Below, in pieces: positions 59,128 through 64,000 of a DNA stretch of 64,000 bases. The stretch's first letter is position 1, and every line of letters begins with the position of its first letter. The notes under the pieces were generated by a model that saw only the letters and a program-made list of their open reading frames with translations, was not told the origin of the DNA and searched no databases. The stretch comes from Pigmentiphaga sp. NML030171 (lineage in GTDB: Bacteria > Pseudomonadota > Gammaproteobacteria > Burkholderiales > Burkholderiaceae_B): NCBI RefSeq assembly GCF_002188635.1, contig NZ_NINX01000033.1:248001-312000 (forward strand), read 5' to 3'. The position numbers were made by a program, and so were the translations under genes.

Positions 59128-60126
59128 TCAGGCCGAGGGAAGAAACTTCTCGGCCCGCACCCGGTGGCGGTCCACACCCCGCGCCGCCAGCCAGCCGGCG
59201 CAGGACTCGATCATGGGCGGCGGGCCGCACAGATAGACATCGGGCGCATCCCGCAGCATGTCGTCGTGCAGCAGTTGCGTGACGTGGCCGGTGGCGCCGG
59301 TCCATCCTTCGCTGGAGACCGCGATGCGCTCGATCTCGACAGGCAGGATGCCGGCCAGTCCGGCCAGTTGCTCGTGGGCGAAGAATTCCGCCGCCGCGTT
59401 GGCGCCGATCAGCAGCCGGATCGGCGGCGCCGCGCGCGGCGCGCGGGCCAGGTGGCCCAGCATGGACAGGAAGGGCGCCAGCCCCGTCCCGCCGGCGACC
59501 AGCAGCAGCGGGCGGCCGTTCTCGCGCAGGTAGAAATGGCCGGACGGCGGCGTCAGCGTCAGTGCCTCGCCCACCTTGGCGCGCTGGGAGAGGTAGGCGC
59601 TCATGGCACCGTCCGGGACCAGCTTGTGGAAGAACTCCAGTTCGTCGCGCCCCGGCAGGTTCGCGAACGAATAGGCCCGCGACACGCCGGCGCCGGGCAC
59701 CGACAGGTTGGCGTACTGGCCTGGCAGGAAATCCAGCGGACGGTCGGCCTGCAGCCGCGTCCGCACGACCGTGGACGAGACGCGCTCGACCGCGGCCAGC
59801 CGCGCCGCGATGGCCGCCGGCGCATCGCCGGCCTGGAAACTGGAAGGATAGGGCAGCTCCACCACGCACGACGAACGCGGCAGCATCTTGCACAGCAGCG
59901 TCTGCCCCTGGTCGCGCTCGTCGCGCGACAAGGCTTCGTCGCTGTAGTCGTCCAGTTCGAACTCGCCCGCCGTGCACCAGGCCTTGCATTCGCCGCAGGC
60001 GCCTTCCAGGCAGTCGTGGGCCAGTTCTAGCGAGGCGCGATAGGCGGCCTGGTAGACCACCTCGCCGGGGCGGGCGGGAAACCGGACCGTCCGGCCGTCC
60101 TCGAAGATCGCGGTGATGTCATGCAT
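59128..60126 (-). CDS. Ferredoxin-NAD(P)H reductase of Rieske dioxygenase (BenC/AntC-like)
   Basis: Class IB reductase of 332 aa. An N-terminal plant-type [2Fe-2S] domain (Cys39/44/47/79 in DCLEGACGEC...LLC) precedes FAD (RAYSFANLPG) and NAD(P) (LLVAGGTGLAPFLSML, CGPPPMIES) domains. It feeds electrons to the alpha subunit. It lies 11 bp after the beta subunit gene. This domain order is that of benzoate and anthranilate dioxygenase reductases. Confidence 0.92.
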   Translation of the reverse strand: MHDITAIFEDGRTVRFPARPGEVVYQAAYRASLELAHDCLEGACGECKAWCTAGEFELDDYSDEALSRDERDQGQTLLCKMLPRSSCVVELPYPSSFQAGDAPAAIAARLAAVERVSSTVVRTRLQADRPLDFLPGQYANLSVPGAGVSRAYSFANLPGRDELEFFHKLVPDGAMSAYLSQRAKVGEALTLTPPSGHFYLRENGRPLLLVAGGTGLAPFLSMLGHLARAPRAAPPIRLLIGANAAAEFFAHEQLAGLAGILPVEIERIAVSSEGWTGATGHVTQLLHDDMLRDAPDVYLCGPPPMIESCAGWLAARGVDRHRVRAEKFLPSA

Positions 60127-60137
60127 GGGGTGCCCGC

Positions 60138-60635
60138 CTAGATGTGATAGACATCGACCGTGCCCTCGATCTTCTCGTCGATCATCACGATGCGCTTGCG
60201 GGCGATCTTCAGGCCGCCGTCCGTGCGCCGCAGCGTGTAGTCGTAGCGGCCGCCACGCGTGGCCTGGCCGCGCGGCCCCACGCAATGCACCAGCCAGGAC
60301 GCGCTGACCTCGACCTCGTCGCCGGACTGGCCGGTGATGAGGATGTTGCTCGTCTGGTGCGCGGTCCGGTCCAATGGCAGCGACGCGAACGAATCGCGGC
60401 TGCGGATCCGGAACACGCGCTCCTCCAGGCCCAACCGGGAATCCATGTGCATCAGGCACAACTGCGTGCGCGGGTCGGTGGTCAGGGTGTCCTCCGACAG
60501 CCAGGCGGGCACGAAATACTCCACGTCCGGCGCGAACAGGTCCAGCCAGGCGTCCCAGTTCTTCTCGTCCAGGTAGGTGGCCTCGCGGGCCAGCAACGTG
60601 GATACCTGCACGTGCAGGTCGGTATCGACGACCAT
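60138..60635 (-). CDS. Aromatic ring-hydroxylating dioxygenase, beta subunit
   Basis: Small NTF2-fold subunit of 165 aa in the alpha3beta3 oxygenase. Landmarks are EATYLDEKNWDAWLDLFAPDVEYFVPAW in parts and the C-terminal YDYTLRRTDGGLKIARKRIVMID. It is structural rather than catalytic. Its ATG overlaps the alpha-subunit TGA (TGATG), giving coupled, equimolar synthesis. Confidence 0.93.
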   Translation of the reverse strand: MVVDTDLHVQVSTLLAREATYLDEKNWDAWLDLFAPDVEYFVPAWLSEDTLTTDPRTQLCLMHMDSRLGLEERVFRIRSRDSFASLPLDRTAHQTSNILITGQSGDEVEVSASWLVHCVGPRGQATRGGRYDYTLRRTDGGLKIARKRIVMIDEKIEGTVDVYHI

Positions 60636-61978
60636 CAGCCCCGCTCCTCGTTCATCACCCGCAGCCAGTGGCGGTAATAGCCCTGGTAGAAGACCTCGTG
60701 GTCCCAGTTGTCGGAGGCCGCGACCGCCTCGCAGCCTATGTCCATCAGCGGCCGGCATTGCGCGCCGGGCCGCATGGCCCGCTCCCCGCGGCCGTAGTCG
60801 TTCCACCGGCTCAGCCGGGCCTCGCCGCCAATGGCGGTGTCCTCCAGCGCGGCAATGTCGTCCGAGGTGGCCATGCCCGTGGGCAGGTAGAAGTCCACGA
60901 ACTTGCGCAGCCGCGACGCCCGCGCCTCGGCGCTTTCGCCGCGCGGCGCGATGCACTGGATGCGCACCTCGGTACGGTCGGCCGACAGCGGACGCAGGAT
61001 GCGGATCTGCGTGGAAGGCTGGTCGAACAGCAGCATGTTGGGGAACAGATAGAGATTGCGGCCCATGCCGACCATCCAGTCCACCTTGCGCTCGTCGAAC
61101 TCGCCCAGCAGCCGCTCGCGGGCCTCGTACAGCGGCGCGGCCTCGGGCGTCGAGCGACGCGCCCAGATGCCGATGTGGCCGTTGCCGAAATCCGCGGTGC
61201 CCGATTCGACCCTGCCCACGATGCGGCCGGCCTCGGTCCGTTGCGTGCCGGCGCCGCCGCGCGCTTCCTCGCGCATCGCCATCGTGGCGGCGAAGACGCG
61301 GTGCACGGTGCTGACGTGATAGCCATCCACGCCGTTCTCGCCACCCATCTTCCAGTTGCCGCGGATGATGTAGGTGGAATCGCCCTCGACCACCTCCAGC
61401 CCCTCGGGCGATTGATCCACCATCAGGTCCATCCAGACCCGGGCCGGTCCCAGGTGATCGTGCAGTTCACCCACATCGGCGCACAGGCTGCCGAACACGA
61501 AGCCCCGGTAACTGTCGACCCGGGGCACCACCTTCAGCCCGAAGCCCTCGCGCAGGTTCTCGTCGCCCGCGTAGGCGCCGGTCTCCTGGTTCTTGATCTT
61601 GATGCAGCGCCCCGTCTCGGCATAGGTCCAGCCATGGAACCGGCAGGTGAAGCTCTTGGCCGACCCCTTGCGCAGCGGCGCGACCACGGTGCCCCGGTGC
61701 GCACAGGCATTGACGAAAGCGCCGATGCTGCCGTCCTTGCGGCGGTTGACCACCACGGGCTGGCGCCCCATGTATCGCGTCACGTAGTCGCCGTGCCGGG
61801 GCAGCTCGCTTTCATGGCACAGGTAGACCCAGCCGCCTTCGAAGATGCGGGCCATCTCGGCCTCGAACAGCGCCGGATCCCGGTAGATCCCGCGATCGAC
61901 CAGGAACCTGCCGCCGTCCGCCTCGTCCAGCACATACCCGGAGAAAGCGGGCTTGCTGGTGGTTGTCGGTGTTGTCAT
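60635..61978 (-). CDS. Aromatic ring-hydroxylating dioxygenase, alpha subunit
   Basis: Catalytic Rieske oxygenase of 447 aa of the benzoate/toluate/anthranilate branch. Rieske ligands are Cys92/His94 (CAHRG) and Cys112/His115 (CRFHG). The mononuclear iron site is Asp218, His221 and His226 (DGYHVSTVH). It adds both atoms of O2 to an aromatic acid to form a cis-diol. First gene of the leftward operon, divergent from a LysR regulator. The cis-diol dehydrogenase usually needed next is not in the window, so the product may be a self-rearomatising diol as with anthranilate. Confidence 0.93.
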   Translation of the reverse strand: MTTPTTTSKPAFSGYVLDEADGGRFLVDRGIYRDPALFEAEMARIFEGGWVYLCHESELPRHGDYVTRYMGRQPVVVNRRKDGSIGAFVNACAHRGTVVAPLRKGSAKSFTCRFHGWTYAETGRCIKIKNQETGAYAGDENLREGFGLKVVPRVDSYRGFVFGSLCADVGELHDHLGPARVWMDLMVDQSPEGLEVVEGDSTYIIRGNWKMGGENGVDGYHVSTVHRVFAATMAMREEARGGAGTQRTEAGRIVGRVESGTADFGNGHIGIWARRSTPEAAPLYEARERLLGEFDERKVDWMVGMGRNLYLFPNMLLFDQPSTQIRILRPLSADRTEVRIQCIAPRGESAEARASRLRKFVDFYLPTGMATSDDIAALEDTAIGGEARLSRWNDYGRGERAMRPGAQCRPLMDIGCEAVAASDNWDHEVFYQGYYRHWLRVMNEERG

Positions 61979-62054
61979 CGTCTCGCTCCACTCGTTGTGC
62001 AGCGAATCTTAGGTTTGGGGTAGATATATGTAAAATGAAATGATTGAATCTCAC

Positions 62055-62073
62055 TCATTCTTCATGAGAATGA
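62055..62073. promoter_or_regulatory. LysR box in dioxygenase/LysR divergent region
   Basis: TCATTCT-TCATG-AGAATGA is an exact inverted repeat with T-N11-A geometry, the LysR-type recognition pattern, between the dioxygenase alpha gene and the LysR HTH region. Confidence 0.65.
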
Positions 62074-62081
62074 CATTGGGC

Positions 62082-63047
62082 ATGAACAAGCCGCTTTCGC
62101 GCAAGCTGGACCTGAACCTGCTGGACCTGTTCGATGCCATCTATCGCACGCGCAACCTCACGGCGGCGGGCAAGGCGCTGGGGCTGAGCCAGCCCGCGAT
62201 GAGCCACGCGCTGGCCCGCCTGCGCGACATGTATGGCGATCCGCTGTTCGTGCGGCTGGCCAAGGGCGTCGAGCCCACTCCCTTCGCCGACGAACTGGTG
62301 GGCCCGGTGTCCCAGGCCTTGCAGATCCTGGCCCAGACGCTGGAGAAGGGTTCGTTCGTACCCGCGACCGCGCGACGCGTGTTCCGCCTGGCGATGACCG
62401 ACATCGGCGAGCACACCTTCCTGCCCCGGCTGATCCGCCATCTCCAGCACCATGCGCCGCAGCTGTGCGTGGAGACCATCGCCACCAGCGCGAGCCCGGA
62501 GGAGCTGGCCCAGGAACTCTCGAAGGGGACCATCGACCTGGCGCTGGGCGCCATCAACCCCGACATCGCCGGCGTGCGCAGCCGGATCCTGTTCTCGGAC
62601 GTCTATGCCTGCGTGGCGCGGCCATCCACGGTGCCGCGCGGCACGCTCAGCCTGGCCGAGTTCAAGCGGGCGCGACACGTGGTGCCGAACGTGGCGGGTA
62701 CCAACCATTCGATACTGATCGACCGCATGCTGGTGGCCAACGGCATGAGCGACAGGGTGGTGGCGCGGGTGACGCACTTCCTGGCCATCGCCGAACTGGT
62801 GTCGGACACCGACGTGGTGGCCATCATGCCGCGCAACCTGGCGCTGTCGGTGGCCCGGCGCTGGGGCCTGTGCCACTTCGCTCCGCCGGTGCAGATGCCG
62901 GGCTACGACGTGATGGTGTACTGGCACAAGCGCCATGACCAGGAACCGGGCAACACCTGGCTGCGGCAGGTGATCGTGGAGCTGTTCCATGGCGGGCCGC
63001 ATCCGGCCCGGACGAAGGCCAGGACACGGGGTGGTTCAATCCGCTGA
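62082..63047 (+). CDS. LysR-family regulator (NahR/NodD-like branch)
   Basis: Regulator of about 321 aa from ATG 62082: KPLSRKLDLNLLDLFDAIYRTRNLTAAGKALGLSQPAMSHALARLRD opens the wHTH, as in NahR/NodD/LinR relatives responding to aromatics. Longer in-frame starts exist at 62040, 62064 and 62070, but they would place coding sequence over the LysR box, and no start has a strong ribosome site. It is divergent from the Rieske dioxygenase operon, its probable target. Its 3' end overlaps the convergent oxidoreductase by 12 bp. Confidence 0.85.
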   Translation: MNKPLSRKLDLNLLDLFDAIYRTRNLTAAGKALGLSQPAMSHALARLRDMYGDPLFVRLAKGVEPTPFADELVGPVSQALQILAQTLEKGSFVPATARRVFRLAMTDIGEHTFLPRLIRHLQHHAPQLCVETIATSASPEELAQELSKGTIDLALGAINPDIAGVRSRILFSDVYACVARPSTVPRGTLSLAEFKRARHVVPNVAGTNHSILIDRMLVANGMSDRVVARVTHFLAIAELVSDTDVVAIMPRNLALSVARRWGLCHFAPPVQMPGYDVMVYWHKRHDQEPGNTWLRQVIVELFHGGPHPARTKARTRGGSIR

Positions 63048-64000
63048 CTGCGCCTGCAGCAGCGTCTCGACCTTCACCGGCAGGTCCCGCACGCGCACGC
63101 CGGTGGCATGGTGGACAGCCGAGGTGATGGCAGCCGCCACCCCGGCCAGGCCGATCTCGCCGATGCCCCGCGTGCCCAGTTCGTTCAGCACGGTGTCCGG
63201 ATGCTCGACGAAATGCACGTCGATGTCCGGCGCGTCGGCATGGGTGGCGACCATGTAGTCCGCGAGGTTGTTGTTGACGGGTGCGCCCTGGCGCGAATCG
63301 TAGGAAGTTTCTTCCAGCAGCGCCATGCCCACCCCCATCACGACGGCCCCCTCGATCTGGTTGCGGCCGGTGCGCGGATTGATGATGCGCCCGGCATCGA
63401 TCACCGTCACGACGCGGGCCACGCGCAGCCGGGCGATGGCCGGCTCCCAGGTCACCTCGACGAAATGAGCGCCGAAGGAATGCATGGAATGGCGCTTGGC
63501 CCGGGGGTCGGCGTCGCTGCCCTCGGACTGGCCGTGGCCCTCGATCCGCTCGATGCCCGCCGCGCGCAGCACGTCCTGGAAAGGCACCCCGGACGATGGC
63601 GGGCGCCCCGCGCCATGCAGCCGGCCGCCGGTCAACCGCAAGTCGTCGGCGGCCACGCCGGCCAGTTGCGGCAGGCCGGCGCGCGCGGCGCAGGCGGCCA
63701 ACTGGCGGACCGCGTCGCGGGCGGCCGCCAGCACCGCGGGCACGAGCGAACCGGTGGCCATCGAGCCGCCGGAGGTGGGTCCCGGCGGCAGCGCCGTGTC
63801 TCCCAGCGCCACCTCGATGCGGTCGGGCGGCAGGCCCAGCACCGAGCCCGCCATCTGCGCCATCACGGTGTAGGTACCGGTGCCGATGTCCTGCGTGGCG
63901 CTGGCCACGCGCGCGGTACCGTCGGCCCGCAGCGCCACGCTGGCCTGTGCCTTCAGCCTGACCGCCATCCACGAACAGGCCGCCATGCCCCATCCCAGGA
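63036..64000 (-). CDS. Molybdopterin-binding oxidoreductase large subunit, partial
   Basis: C-terminal part (about 321 residues) of a xanthine dehydrogenase/PaoC (YagR)-type Mo subunit. The 5' end runs off the right edge: the frame stays open through LGWGMAAC to base 64000. Visible motifs: QDIGTGTYT, GGSMATGSLV, DAGRIINPRTGRNQIEGAVVMGVGMAL in parts, and the active-site Glu in GIGEIGLAG. It oxidises an aldehyde or purine-like substrate. FAD and Fe-S subunits would lie outside the window. Confidence 0.9.
   Translation of the reverse strand, partial: LGWGMAACSWMAVRLKAQASVALRADGTARVASATQDIGTGTYTVMAQMAGSVLGLPPDRIEVALGDTALPPGPTSGGSMATGSLVPAVLAAARDAVRQLAACAARAGLPQLAGVAADDLRLTGGRLHGAGRPPSSGVPFQDVLRAAGIERIEGHGQSEGSDADPRAKRHSMHSFGAHFVEVTWEPAIARLRVARVVTVIDAGRIINPRTGRNQIEGAVVMGVGMALLEETSYDSRQGAPVNNNLADYMVATHADAPDIDVHFVEHPDTVLNELGTRGIGEIGLAGVAAAITSAVHHATGVRVRDLPVKVETLLQAQSAD

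Overview
The window is GC-rich, gene-dense DNA from a betaproteobacterium, most likely the Alcaligenaceae (Bordetella/Achromobacter type). This rests on seven tripartite-tricarboxylate-type periplasmic binding proteins ('Bug' receptors), a Bordetella-style general porin, many LysR regulators, and small aromatic-catabolism operons that each carry their own Bug receptor. No rRNA, tRNA, CRISPR array, integrase or complete insertion sequence was seen. The only mobile-type gene is a PD-(D/E)XK (Rpn-like) nuclease.

Layout. 0.3-9.6 kb holds housekeeping and efflux genes: short malic enzyme, D-2-hydroxyacid dehydrogenase, Rpn-like nuclease, queC with a coupled small lipoprotein, fosmidomycin-resistance-type MFS with a divergent AraC regulator, hydrolase plus Bug receptor, and an MBL hydrolase. 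9.7-13 kb has a LysR regulator, a DODA-type dioxygenase, DoxX and a second LysR regulator. 13-17.2 kb is a leftward operon: Bug receptor, TAXI-type receptor, double-cupin protein and MDR dehydrogenase. 17.4-21.6 kb has an Atm1-type ABC exporter, KDPG aldolase, MFS and acylphosphatase. 21.6-27 kb is a leftward operon (Bug, ThDP 2-oxoacid decarboxylase, aldehyde dehydrogenase) plus an enoyl-CoA hydratase. 27-32.4 kb has a DUF3014 protein and a rightward molybdenum hydroxylase operon (2Fe-2S, Mo, tri-haem cytochrome c) with a clear terminator.

32.6-45.3 kb starts with an orphan antitoxin-like gene and vanA under twin operators. It continues with an eight-gene leftward operon (two FAD monooxygenases, DUF2783-like, NTF2-like, DszB-like desulfinase homologue, DinB, FMN reductase, Bug). 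A MarR gene and a rightward Bug/isomerase/CoA-ligase operon follow. Two perfect inverted repeats lie between the MarR gene and the leftward operon. 45.4-49.2 kb has a racemase homologue, IclR, GNAT and two methyltransferases. 49.2-58 kb contains a second copy of the double-cupin/dehydrogenase pair with an MFS and a degenerate M24 protein, a LysR regulator with two helix-turn-helix domains, a Bug receptor closely related to the one at 16.2 kb, and a porin. 58-64 kb has a Bug receptor, a two-component Rieske dioxygenase operon (alpha, beta, reductase) with divergent LysR, and a truncated molybdopterin oxidoreductase.

How it fits together. Much of the window is a set of compact uptake-plus-catabolism modules for aromatic or organic acids, each with its own regulator. 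The most novel candidates are (i) the duplicated Bug/double-cupin/MDR-dehydrogenase module, whose second copy lies next to an unusual dual-HTH LysR regulator with a matching operator on each side, and (ii) the MarR-linked operon containing a DszB-type desulfinase homologue with its Cys-His-Arg triad conserved.
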